The position numbers and the translations under genes are program-made. From the NCBI RefSeq assembly GCF_016859285.1, contig NC_053416.1, forward strand, positions 581,001 through 645,000: 64,000 nt of DNA, given 5' to 3'. This DNA comes from Xiphias gladius. Its lineage: Eukaryota; Chordata; Actinopteri; Istiophoriformes; Xiphiidae. Positions 24,690-36,064 of this stretch are shown here, one piece after another (the stretch's first letter is position 1; every line of letters begins with the position of its first letter). Under the pieces are notes generated by a model. The model saw only the letters and a program-made list of their open reading frames with translations, made no database searches and was not told the origin of the DNA.

Positions 24690-26440
24690 GTTCAAAGGAA
24701 GGAAGGATCAGTTCAATGGAAGGAAGGAAGAAAGGAAGAAAGGAAAAAGGAAAGAAGAAAGGATCAGTTCAGAGGATGAAAGGAAGGAAGGAAGGAAGGA
24801 TCAGTTCAAAGGATGGAAGGAAGGAAGGAAGGAAGGAAGAAAGGATCAGTTCAAAGGAAGGAAGGAAAGAAGAAAGAATCAGTTCAGAGGATGGAAGGGA
24901 GGAAGGAAGGAAGGATGGAAGGAAGAAAGGAAGAAAGGAAAAAGGAAGGAAGAAAGGATCAGTTCAAAGGAAGGAAGGAAAGAAGAAAGGATCAGTTCAG
25001 AGGATGAAAGGGAGAAAGGAAGGAAGGATTAGTTCAAAGGAAGGGAGGGAGGAAGGAAGGAAGGAAAGAAGAAAGAATCAGTTCAGAGGATGAAAGGGAG
25101 GAAGGAAGGAAGGATTAGTTCAAAGGGAGGAAGGAAGGAAGGAAGGAAGGATCAGTTTAAAGGAAGGAAGGAAAGAAGAAAGAATCAGTTCAGAGGAAGG
25201 AAGGGAGGAAGGAAGAAAGGATCAGTTCAAAGGAAGGAAGGAAGGAAGGAAGGATCAGTTCAAAGGAAGGAAGGAAGGGAGGAAGGAAGGGAGGGAGGAA
25301 GGAAGGAAGAATCAGTTCAAAGGAAGGAAGGAAGGAAGGAAGGATCAGTTCAAAGGGAGGAAGGAAGGGAGGAAGGAAGGGAGGGAGGAAGGAAGGAAGG
25401 AAGGAAGGAAGGATCAGTTCAAAGGAAGGAAGGAAGGAAGGAAGGATCAGTTCAAAGGATGGAAGGAAGGAAAGAAGAAAGAATCAGTTCAGAGGAAGGA
25501 AGGAAGGAAGGAAGGATCAGTTCAAAGGATGGAAGGAAGGAAGGAAGGAAGGATCAGTTCAAAGGAAGGGAGGGAATGATCAATTCAAAGGAAGGAAGGA
25601 AAGAAGAAAGGACCAGTTCAAAGGATGGAAGGAAGGAAGGGAGGAAGGAAGAAAGGATCAGTTCAAGGGAGGAAGGAAGGGAGGAAGTAAGGAAGAAAGG
25701 AAGAAAGGAAAAAGGAAGGAAGAAAGGATCAGTTCAAAGGAAGGGAGGGAGGAAGGAAGGAAGGGAGGAAGGAAGGATCAGTTCAAAGGAAGGAAGGAAA
25801 GAAGAAAGGATCAGTTCAAAGGATGGAAGGAAGGAAAGAAGAAAGAATCAGTTCAGAGGAAGGAAGGGAGGAAGGAAGGGAGGAAGGATCAGTTCAAAGG
25901 GAGGAAGGAAGGGAGGAAGGAAGGGAGGGAGGAAGGATGGAAGGAAGGAAGGGAGGAAGGAAGAAAGGATCAGTTCAAAGGAAGGAAGGAAAGAAGAAAG
26001 GATCAGTTCAAAGGATGGAAGGAAGGAAAGAAGAAAGGATCAGTTCAAAGGATGGAAGGAAGGAAGGGAGGAAGGAAGAAAGGATCAGTTCAAAGGAAGG
26101 AAGGAAAGAAGAAAGGATCAGTTCAAAGGATGGAAGGAAGGAAGGGAGGAAGGAAGGGAGGGAGGAAGGAAGGAAGGAAGGAAGGAAGGATCAGTTCAAA
26201 GGAAGGAAGGAAGGAATGATCAATTCAAAGGAAGGAAGGAAAGAAGAAAGGACCAATTCAAAGGAAGGAAAGGAGGAAGGTAGAAAGGAAGGATCAGTTC
26301 AAAGGGAGGAAGGAAGGGAGGAAGTAAGGAAGAAAGGAAGAAAGGAAAAAGGAAGGAAGGAAGGATCAATTCAAAGGAAGGAAGGAAGGGAGGAAGGATC
26401 AATTCAAAGGAAGGAAGGAAGGAAGGAAGTACAAGTACCC
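24690..26440. repeat. GGAAGG minisatellite with GATCAGTTCAAAGG spacers
   Basis: About 1.75 kb of almost pure purine (GGAA/GGAG/AAGA units) on the plus strand. It is divided into higher-order units of roughly 40-90 bp by the phrase 'ggatcagttcaaagg' (variants 'gaatcagttcagagg', 'gatcaattcaaagg'). Open frames of 149-397 codons rich in Lys, Arg, Glu and Gly result from the period and are not genes. The right end runs into 'gtacaagtacccgtacc', an AGTACTT-type fragment at about 26437-26485. Confidence 0.95.
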
Positions 26441-26830
26441 GTACCAGTAAACTGTAGTGAAGTGCAGTACTCGAGTAAATGTACCGGTGTCGCCGCTGGA
26501 GTCTGGAGTTCCTCTGAATGTGGAAGTAATCGTGAGCTCCTGGTCAGCGACCACGGAAACCAGACCGGTACCTGCACACACCTGTTAATCTTGACACGGG
26601 GCAGGAACGGACCAATGGGAGAGCAGCAGGTGGCGCCTTGGCTCGCGGGGGCTCGGTTAGTTCAGGTGGAAGGACCGATGCAGAATCAGGACGGAGGACA
26701 AGCGGCTGCGAGTGCAGCGGGGCCTGGTGAACCTTTTCTGGACGTCTGATCCGGATCCACCGTGAGACCGAGTAAGCGTTGAAATACGGACGTAGTAATA
26801 CCACCACGTGCGCCGATTGCGCATCGGCGA

Positions 26831-26903
26831 GTTTCCGTAGTGTAGTGGTTATCACGTTCGCCTCACACGCGAAAGGTCCCCGGTTCGAAACCGGGCGGAA
26901 ACA
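26831..26903 (+). tRNA. tRNA-Val (CAC), copy 1
   Basis: A 73-nt cloverleaf: acceptor GTTTCCG with CGGAAAC, anticodon stem TTCGC/GCGAA with anticodon CAC, T-arm CCCGG-TTCGAAA-CCGGG, discriminator A. It matches the vertebrate tRNA-Val consensus. A TTTT terminator is at 26907-26910. Confidence 0.97.
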
Positions 26904-27069
26904 TCGTTTTCGAGTCCTTGTGGCGCAGCGGCCGTTGGGATGTGAGCGAACAGGATATAAATTGATGTTATGTGGTTCAGCTCTGATGAAAACTGCGAAC
27001 TATAAACTCAATGATTGTTTAGTTATTTTTATTTATTTTTACTGAAACAAACAAAAAAATCAAACACTA

Positions 27070-27142
27070 TGTTTCCGCCCGGTTTCGAACCGGGGACCTT
27101 TCGCGTGTTAGGCGAACGTGATAACCACTACACTACGGAAAC
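27070..27142 (-). tRNA. tRNA-Val (AAC)
   Basis: On the minus strand this is identical to the two flanking tRNA-Val(CAC) genes except for one base in the anticodon: CCTAACAC in place of CCTCACAC, so the anticodon is AAC. The minus-strand 3' flank has a run of seven T as terminator (about 27055-27061). Confidence 0.97.
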
Positions 27143-27334
27143 CTATACATTGACGTACACATGAGATATTTTTACAGCTGACAACAAAATGAAATGTTGC
27201 CTGAGCGTTTTGATTTTCAGTGACGAGAGCTGGTGAAACATGGTGATATTCTCATTAAACATCCGGTTAGGACGTCGGGCCGTCGACGTCGAGAAAGTTG
27301 ATAAGAAGAATTGTGATATGAGAAGAGCATGTGA

Positions 27335-27407
27335 GTTTCCGTAGTGTAGTGGTTATCACGTTCGCCTCACACGCGAAAGGTCCCCGGTTCGAAACCGGGC
27401 GGAAACA
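27335..27407 (+). tRNA. tRNA-Val (CAC), copy 2
   Basis: Same 73 nt as the copy at 26831-26903, with anticodon CAC and a TTTT terminator a few bases after the gene. The flanks differ from the first copy, apart from a shared G(A/T)GAG-like few bases just before the gene. Confidence 0.97.
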
Positions 27408-27567
27408 TCCCTTTTGTACCCGATCGACCTCATGAAGGTCGAATGTTTTTCTTTACTGTTATTTAGAGATAAGTTCTTCATGCGAACACTCACCAGAACT
27501 CTCCCAACCTCAGGCCGGAGACTGTTATTGAATAAAATCTGTACTGTAACCTGCATTAATGTATCAC

Positions 27568-27639
27568 TCCTCGTTAGTATAGTGGTGAGTATCCCCGCCT
27601 GTCACGCGGGAGACCGGGGTTCGATTCCCCGACGGGGAG
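27568..27639 (+). tRNA. tRNA-Asp (GTC)
   Basis: A 72-nt cloverleaf: acceptor TCCTCGT with ACGGGGA, anticodon stem CCCGC/GCGGG with loop CTGTCAC (anticodon GTC), T-arm CGGGG-TTCGATT-CCCCG, discriminator G. It matches the vertebrate consensus. A TTTT terminator follows at about 27645. Confidence 0.97.
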
Positions 27640-28630
27640 GAACATTTTCGCACTGATATGCATTTTTTTCTTTACAGCCTTATGGAAGAAATTAAGGCGC
27701 AATAAGGTAGGAATGACTTTTGACTTTGAAAATACACGCTGCACGTCACACCTGAATCAGGAACTGAAGCTTATAGCAGAGCGAGTAACAGTAAATAAAT
27801 TAGTTCTAAATGTAGGAGAGAAAGAACGTGTGGCATTCGCTTCAAAACGCTCATTAAAATCCCTCTTTACACTTATATATGTGGAAGATTCGTGCACAGT
27901 TATTCAATGAAATGATTCGTACAAGCATTAGAAAAGAAAAACCCTACGGAAACTAAAACTAAAAGCCCTCCAGCAGGTAACTCAGCTTGCTCACAGAATG
28001 AACACATTGTTCTCCGCACTACAACCACTGATGATAATATTCACTGTAACAACAATAATGATGAAAGAAATAATAAGTGTTCGATGTCTTCAATCACAGG
28101 AACAGGAGTCTGACTGTGGAGTCAGACCCTAACGACGGGAGACCTCGTGAGTCCGGTGTCTCCCGAAGAGAAAGCTCTGAGTATGAGAACATTTTAACAA
28201 CAAAATAATAGAAACGTACACGAGGCCCATTATTATTAATACTGTCCGTCCCGCAGAGATGAGGTTATATACAGAGCTCTCTCTTTTTCAGCAAAAGATG
28301 TAGAAACCTCTCCCACCTCATTCAAACTCAAAACTCTGACGGTGAGTTTTCTCCCCATCGTCGTCTCTGTCATTTGGTCTGGAGGAGTTTCACACACACA
28401 CACACACACAGATTCTGCATTTTGGTTGATTTTTATTCAGCCTGTTTTCAGAAATTCATGCAGGTTATTACCAGAGGAAACAGCGATAAAACACAAACCG
28501 CAGGAAGTGTGTCAACGCAGAGCGCTGCTTTCACAATAAAATAAACCCGCTCAGCCAAACACACGGAGCTTTATGGATACGAGAGTGTGTAAAACCAGAC
28601 TGTATGTGGTCCAGGTGTGAACGGGGCTCC
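27640..28630. other. Between tRNA-Asp and the TIM-family gene, nothing coding
   Basis: AT-rich intergenic DNA with a short (CA)n at about 28393-28411. The end nearest 28630 is probably the 3' untranslated region of the minus-strand TIM gene; no clear poly(A) hexamer was assigned. Confidence 0.45.
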
Positions 28631-31600
28631 CTAGTCCAGTATGTAGATGTTCTCCTGAACCGGCCTTCTCATCCGGATCTCGTAGATGATGTGAGGAGGT
28701 TCCTCAGTGGAGAAACTGGAGGAGAAAAGTTAACAGACACTCGTCAAACAGCAGGTCTGATAGACACAAACGGGTCTGGTAGATTCTGGTGAGATGTTTC
28801 AACCTGGCTCGGTCCAGACGGAACAATCGTCCAAATAAAGACTGAACTTTGGTTTGAGTTAACGAAAGGGTCCGAGAGGCTCATGTAAAAGTCATAACGG
28901 TACTTAACTCGATGAGAGGATGATAAATGGGTTTCACTGTCGTATCAGATTCACCGTCTTAGTTTAGCGTGTTAGCATGCTAGTAGGGCTGCAACAAGGA
29001 TTTTCGTCATAGATAAATTGGCAGATTATTTTTTCTACGAATTGTTTCAATCACGAAATGTCCAAATTGTGACAAAAGGCCCATCGCAGTTGCCCAGAGT
29101 CTCGTTTCGTTCAACCAACAGTCCAGAACCAGGTTTATGTTGAACTCACCAGCCGGTCTTTAAGGCTCTTCTGTATATTCCACCTGGAGAAGAAAATGAG
29201 ATTTGAAATTGAAAAATCATTCAATCGTACAAACAAAATCCACGAGCGGTCCAGACCCGCGGTGCGAGTCGGGAACAGAGAGACCCCCTTTCCTCACCGG
29301 GGGAAACGCACTCGTTTGACGTAATTATAGCGACTTAATCTGAACGAATCTGGAGTTTGAATGTGAAGAAATACCTGTAGTCAATTTAATGCAAAATGAA
29401 TAATCTGTTCACCACCAACATCATCGTCATGGCTGTGAATTGACTGACAGGTTTTTGAGATCTAGACGTTTCCTCCCTCGTCTCTCTGAAGGTTTCTGTC
29501 CAGGTGGACGTCCCCCGTTAGAACACCTGGTGGTGAAGCGTCACCTGATCTCTAGTCTGATATCCCAGCGGCCGTCGCCTGCCGGATCTCCCCGTAGTCA
29601 CGGCGATTCGTTGTAGAAGGACGTGTTTTAGTCTCTAGCGTCATGTGGTCTCAACCGAACTGGTCTTTATTTCTGCTCTGATGACTCATCACTGACGGAT
29701 GAATATTAGGGTTTTCTAACGCTCGTGGTTCCTGTAACGCGACCGCAGACTCTGCTAGATCCGTTCTGTCGTTGAAATCAGCGGGAAACTCTTCTTTTTA
29801 CTCTTCTGTGAGATTTTTTTGAGTGAAACTTTCCCACACAGGAAGCACAAATGACAACAGCCTTCTATGGACATTTTAGGGCTGTTGATCCTCCTAATGG
29901 TCAAATCCCATCAAACCCTCCTCATGAACAGGTGGGATTCATCCGCCTGAAACCGGCGGTTTACAACAGGTTTGGTGCCGTTAAGAGGGTTTGGTGACTC
30001 CGACTCTGGACATTTGCACAAACAAACCTCACAGAAACAAACCTGGATTTTGAGACAACGACGTGTTCAGGTTACAATAAAGGACAATAATGGTGAATGC
30101 CCTGGTGTACATTGTGTCCATTGGTCTGTCTGACGTGGAGACAGCGAATGAAGGACAAGGAGAGGGGACGTACGTTTGAAGGCCAGCAAGAGGAAAACTG
30201 CCGCCAAGACCAACAGCACGCTGAGGGAGAGAGAGAGGACGGGAACATTGATCTGAAGGGAGAGCGAGGGTAGAGAGTCCTCCACCTGACACACAGAGAG
30301 AGAGGGGGGGTTGAGTTTAACACCTAAATTTCCTTTATATCAAACCCTAAATGTGGCCAGACTGGATTTGTGTCGGGGGGGGGGGTCGTAGTTACTCACG
30401 GCGACGGGGTCGGAGCGCAGCAGGGTGGAGTTCCTCCTCAGAAGGTCCAGCTGGGACGACAGCAGCGTTTTCCACTTTACTGCACAGAGACAGAAAAACG
30501 AGTCAGAACTTTAACTTCTGAGTTAAAGTCTCGGTTCTGTGAGTGTGAGCTGTACCCGCCTCAAGTTCTCGGTTCTCAAGGGAGCTTGGATCCTCTTCAT
30601 TTGGTATTTGGCCCCAAAGGCTCAGAGGCCTGAAGAGCATCCAGCTCAAAAAGACGCATAACAGCCGCTCGTCACGTTCCTCGTATCAGACAGAAAACAG
30701 AGGGATTTCTGGGGAATCTTAACCTTAATGCAGTGCATGCTGGGAATTACGCCCCAATCGGCAACGACATTAAAACCAGTCACTGGATTTAATGCCGTGG
30801 CCGATCAGTGTAAGTGGATGAACTAACGATGTTTCTTAATAACCTAGTTTGACGAGTTGGCGTTCGGTCGGCTGAACTCGTGATTTTAAGTTTTTAAAAT
30901 TGACACTCGAACCGGACAAACTGATCTAATTACACCGAGTCAGTGGGAAGAGAAGCGTCTGTTCGGTTTAACGTTCTGTGGGATTTTACAGTGTAAAGGA
31001 TAAAGGGAACGCCAAGTACATCCCCAGCTAAAGAGCATGAGTTAACAAAACATGATGAAGATCCAGAGTCTTCAGGACTCACTTTCACTGAAACGACAGA
31101 CTGTTTCGATTTGCTGCCACAATTTTTGACTTTTACTTTAAATGCTGATCGTTTCAGATTCTAAGGCCAAACAATGTTATAATTGTCACACCAACGAATA
31201 TAAGTTGCAGTTTTTATAGTGCACACTAACATTACTGCTGAGCTGTGGTTATCAAGCGTCTCGGAATCTCAGACTGGTTCGACCTCAGGACTTCACTCCT
31301 GGTTTTCGAGGTTTTTTAAACAGAGCTTCTAACAAACACAGTTCACCGCTAAAGACAAAATGATGATTAAAGCTGCATTTTAGTTGCACCAAGACTCTGA
31401 CTCTTCGACCATCACTGCAGCTCAGAATAACATGAGAGGACTGTGATGAGAACTGGAAATAAAAACTGAACCTCTGTTTGTGTTTCCATCTAATCCACAC
31501 TCTGTTAAATATTCCTCAGGATCATAAATGCAACATTTCAGTCAGACACAAACCACTTTTCTCCTCTTCTCTGCTCTGGCAGCAGGAACAGTCTGACGTC

Positions 31601-34600
31601 ACTTTAACTTTTTATCTGAATAATTTGTTCATAATCAGACAAAAAAGCTAGAAGACCAGCACAAAACCTGGTTTATGGCTGGACCACATATGGTCAATGT
31701 GTGAAATTGAGGACTTGGTGGTGAGACCGCTGTAAACAGCTACTGTATTTGCCTTCTTCCTGGTGTCAGCTGGTTTCAGCCCTTTACCTGTTCGCTTCTC
31801 TCGTGCTCTCTGTGTTCACATATACAGCAATTTAATCCATCTGAATTCTCAATAAAGCTGTTGTCATTTACATGTTTGTCTGTTTCTGTTGTCAGACGAC
31901 GGAACAAGGATGAAACAGTGACTGAAACGTGGCCCATTGAGACGACATGTTAACCAGCAGTCACTTCAGAGCCATTTCCAAGCTGCTGCTCTGCTGCTGA
32001 AATCCTGGTTTTATAACCGTGACGTCGTCTGACAGAGTCACCAGACACATGACAACGGCTGAGCTGAGATTTCAGGTGTATTTACCTGTAAAATGATCAG
32101 TCAGAGAGAAAGTTAGAAGCTCATTCACGTCTGTGTCGGCTGAGTCAGTTGAATGAGACGCGTAGAGACGAGTGTCTGGTGAGGGAAAGACCGACCTCGC
32201 GCTCGCGGGTCAACACCGGCGACGCTCTTCTACGGAAAGTGGCTAAGGTTTGTCCGGGAAGCCGGTAGATTTGTCGCTTGGTGCTTTTGTGAAGAAAAGT
32301 CGCTAAAGGGTCTGAATAGTCGTTAAATCTAGCAACAAAGGCGCAAGTTGGCAACACTGTCTGTAAACACCCCCGATGACGTCATAGAAACTGTTCACGC
32401 CACTTAATTTTAAAAGTGCAATGACCGGGGGAAAACTTTATCACTCAGCCACGTGACGTTTGTTTTGCTAGCGTTTGTGTTCCAGTCAAAACTTACGCAC
32501 TCTGTCCTAAACACATTCCTACATAAGAATTCCAGCACTATTTGTAAATGACGTCGAGTGTTTCTACCGCTCCGTCTGTTCTACTGATGTGATGGTGTCG
32601 GTGACATTTCACCTCGTTGGATATCAGGCGTCTGCCGTCAATGTGACCCAACCCTCCCGCAGGTTTCACTCTTTCATCTCATTTCATGTTAACCACTTCA
32701 GTCACGGTCCTGAAGATGTTTCCCCTCCTCTCTCACATGAACACACTCGTCGCTGGATCAGAAAAGCCAGAGTTAACAGAACCCGCTGGTGATCCAGCTT
32801 CATGAGACGAGTTATTCAGGATCCTCAATGTTAGACTCAGCGAAGCAGGTCGACCAAAGAGAGCCAGACTAGGTTGGACCTGCTTCACGTTTCAGACACC
32901 TGGTCACACATGGAGCTGTTTGTTTGTATCTCGGTGAGTCATGTGACCTTTCTGATCAGCCAGCAGGTGTGGCTGAACCTCGTCTCACCTGTGGAGGCCG
33001 ACAGCTCCGTGACTCGATCCGTCATTGTGGTTGTGGTCATTGCCGGAGGAGGAGAACTGGTGGCCGGAGCTGAGAGGGAGAAACCAGATTAACCTCATAT
33101 TTAATCAGATTTACAGTGCTGAGTTTAAGTGCCAACATAATACCAAAATATTGCCTCACATTTCTGAGCATGATAATAACTTTTAAAATATGTAGTAAGA
33201 AGATAAACAGAAGAATGGTTTAAATCAGGAAATACAGTTTATGATCAAAGAATAAATAAAAACTAAAGAAGTCACAGAAAGACTCAATTAGATGCAAATT
33301 CGCCGTTTGTGGTAAAAACCGAGGCGAAACATGAGAGTTAAAAATTGTTTCAACTTCAGCCAAAAAAAATTGAGCATATCAAGTAACTTGAGAGGAAAAA
33401 AAGAAAGACTGGAGGGAAACAACAGGAAGAACTGGGGCCAGATCCATGAAACTGTGTGTAGATTCACAACTAAAGCTGTATGTACACACAAAGATGGAAA
33501 TATCCACAAGCTTCCTTTTGATCCGATTTATAAATCTGCTTCTGTTTCATGAATCTCAGTCAGTGTGGAACTGGACGCCTATATGAGGACGTGATTTCCA
33601 CTTCCACATTCGGACATAAATGGAAGTAGAAACGGACTTAAACACCTGTTTACATATTGAAACTTGACGAGAAGAACGGGGAAGAAGAAGTGCAATTCTG
33701 TGTAAACACAAGAACAATTAGCTAACATTAGCATTGCAGCTGTTTCCTCACCAAGAGCTTCAGCCATCGTTGCGTTTACAAGACCAGAGGTCAGACTACA
33801 TCCTCTGAGCAAAGCTACTGTTTCGTCCTGAAGACACACTGGATTCACTGGGACTCACTATCACAGAGTGATGCTGCGGCTAGCTGGTTAGCATGCTAAC
33901 TTCAGTAGAAGAGAAGAAGTGATAGAAATGGAAGCAAAGAGAGTGAACACTTGCGTTGGCTTCCACCGCTGGAGGCGGCTCTTCGTGAGGAAAGGATGAA
34001 GTTTGATGTTTAATTCAAAGCATTTTTCTAGACTGGTCAGTAAACAGCTGCTAATGCTAACGTTGGCAATGTAGCAATAGCAAAAACCTATAAATAGCAC
34101 CTTTAAAGTATTTTTAGTAAGGATTCCCTTTTTGTGTTGCCAGTGTTTTCTTGCTGGGACTAAACATTTCATAATAAAGAGGCTGCAAACTTTGGAGGAT
34201 GCTCACATGATTTGTCAAACTCAGACTGTTGAAGCCTCGTGTGAACCTCAGATAAACTTTGGAAACTATTTTTTCAAGAGGAATGGATTTTGTTGCTGTC
34301 TGTTGTGAAGAAAAGTGTTTTGATTGAGAATTAATAAATATGAACCTGTCCTTTGACTGTGCATGTGGTGCTAAAGCGTCGTCCGGCTCACCTTTGACCA
34401 CTCTCAGGTTCATGATCACCTTCTTGTCGTTGAAGATACCGTCGATGTCCACCCTGCAGCAGTACGGCCCGCTGTCCGTCCGCCTCACGTTCAGGATGTC
34501 CAGGTCCATCTGTCCTTCCAGGACGTCCCCCGTCAGCCGGTACCGGTCCGCCACCTGCAGCACCACGGTCAGGGTTAGAGCGCCGCTTTGATTTGAAGCC

Positions 34601-35397
34601 AGAACAGTGTCTGATCAATGAGAGCTTCAAGTTTGATTAAAAAGTTTGTCACCTAAAACTAAAACTAGACTAAAATGTCCAGAAAACTGACTAAACATGA
34701 AAAAGATGAGGTTGACTAGATATAACTAATCTCAGGACTAAGACTAAATCTGACAAAATTGACACTAGGGCAGAATCACATGACGTAACCTGACCTTGGA
34801 GATGACGCCATTCTCGTCCGTCTGCACCAGGATGTTGCTGCACCAGAAGGTCCCGCAGCCGCGACCCCAGCAGACCCGACTCAGACCGAAACGCTTCACC
34901 GAGTACTGGCAGGACAGAGAGGCCACGCCCCCCTCCGGCACTTTAAAAGAGGAAACGGGCGAAAACTGTCCGCCTGCAGCACAAAGACACACGGAGGACA
35001 AGGAATTCTTTACTCGTGTACACGTGAGAAAGCAAACATCGAGACCCAGCAACGCGCCACCGTCAGGAGCTCACCACAAAACGACCACATAGAGACAAAG
35101 CCTTTAAATTTCCCTGCTTTCTGTTTGTCGATCTGTCGACAAATCAGCATTGAACAGGAATGATCATGACTGTGATGAAGATGAAGGTGGTCAGTCTGCA
35201 GCTTCACTCTGAACTCCCACAGCTGAAGTCCTTCCCCTCAGAGTCGAAGCAAACGGCCTCGTGAGCTTCTTCCAAACTCGGACTTCACGGCATTTCAGAG
35301 CTCGGACGTCAGAGGTTTGTGTCTCACCTGACAGGACGAAGAGGGCGAAGATGAAGGTCTGAGGCGCTCGACAGCGGTGAGGCGAAACGGCGGCCAT
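28631..35397 (-). CDS. TIM-family (HAVCR/TIMD-like) immunoglobulin and mucin receptor
   Basis: Eight coding exons in minus order: 35328-35397, 34795-34973, 34392-34554, 32989-33069, 30400-30479, 30174-30285, 29150-29183 and 28631-28715. All have GT/AG borders, and phases sum to 804 nt (267 residues plus stop). Residues 1-23 form a signal peptide. The IgV domain (about 25-137) carries the six TIM cysteines (45, 58, 63, 68, 115, 116), the CWGRGC pattern, DSGPYCCRV, and a FND triad (124-126) that in TIM proteins binds metal and phosphatidylserine; the usual preceding Trp is Ile. A short Thr/Pro-rich mucin stalk (138-164), an N-glycosylation site N181-S-T, one transmembrane helix (about 203-227) and a tail with Tyr motifs (YEI, YIL) follow. 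An intron splits the V domain after residue 83. Mammalian TIMs keep this domain in one exon, so this layout is unusual. Which family member it is (timd4 or havcr1) cannot be settled by eye. Confidence 0.85.
28980..29135 (+). repeat. GGGCTGCAAC-type dispersed repeat in a TIM intron
   Basis: 'agggctgcaacaaggatttt ... aaattggcagattatttttt ... gacaaaaggcccatcgcagttgcccagagtc ... caaccaacagtccagaacc' follows the order of a common percomorph repeat. Related sequence occurs at about 42415-42620, 43138-43433, 43440-43900, 53810-53990, 55505-55600 and 63600-63840. Confidence 0.6.
32055..32386 (-). repeat. CAGTGTTGCCAACTT element, copy A
   Basis: Its reverse complement matches 57478-57800 along the whole length: GTTTACAG-CAGTGTTGCCAACTT, 'gacccttta-gcgactttt', 'cacaaaagcac', 'cgggcaaacctta-gc-actttccgtag', 'gtctctacgcgtctcattc' and 'aatgagcttct'. 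It is a dispersed element of about 320 bp, probably a non-autonomous DNA transposon, inserted in the intron between TIM exons 4 and 5. Confidence 0.8.
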
Positions 35398-35401
35398 CCC
35401 G

Positions 35402-35406
<5 letters not shown>

Positions 35407-35433
<27 letters not shown>
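35407..35433. repeat. (GT)n tract at the TIM start
   Basis: A pure GT run beginning about 10 bp upstream of the TIM start codon (minus strand), so it probably lies in the 5' leader of that mRNA. Confidence 0.9.
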
Positions 35434-35435
<2 letters not shown>

Positions 35436-36060
35436 CGCTGTCCAGTTAGACGACAACAACAACACAGTGTGACTCTGTGATGGAGCCGTGTGGGGGGGCA
35501 ATGAGGGAGGGGCAAGAGACACACTGTGTGTCTGTGTCCGTTTGTGTGGTTTAATGTGTGCGAGTGTGTGTGAACGTCTCGATGACGAAGTCTTCTCTGA
35601 TTCTGTCTCATATTCTGAATGTCTGCTGTGTTTTAACCCTCTGTGGTCCCCACATTCAACCTCACACCACTCCCCGACCTTTATGAAGGAGCCGTCACTT
35701 TTTAACGAGTAACTTCTGCCCCACATCCAGCCGGAGGCCTCGCTGCCAGCAGCAGAGGGCTGAGGGAGCGGCGGCCGTAGCAGGCTACCGGGCGGTTGAG
35801 GCGGAGGGTGAGGAGACACGGGGGGGGGGCTGACTGACCGACCACTGCTCGGCATGGACGGAGACGTAGGGCTGCTAGTCAGAGCTAACAGCCATGAGGA
35901 GCGGCTGCCAGACTCTCTGAGTCCCTGCTGAAGGACTGGAGGTCTGGTGAGGAACATTTATGTCCCTATGGGAGAGACGCCGTGTTGTAGCTGAGTTGGC
36001 AGCTCTACGACGAGAGGCTGCGCTCCACCGTGTCCGTGCGGATCGGAGACCCTGTTACCC
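35434..36060. other. Upstream of the TIM gene, nothing recognised
   Basis: Contains the likely promoter side of the TIM-family gene, but no clear TATA box or upstream exon. The 220-codon minus frame through 35295-35957 is out of frame with TIM exon 1 and lacks motifs. Confidence 0.4.
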
Positions 36061-36064
36061 GAAC

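Noticed and set aside
24543-26749. Overlapping plus-strand open frames up to 397 codons, rich in Lys, Arg, Glu and Gly
   Set aside because: They are produced by the GGAAG minisatellite, which lacks stop codons in these frames; no unique sequence or domain.
35295-35957. 220-codon minus-strand frame across TIM exon 1 and its upstream region
   Set aside because: A different frame from the TIM signal peptide; low-complexity Ser/Pro/His composition and the (GT)n tract explain it.
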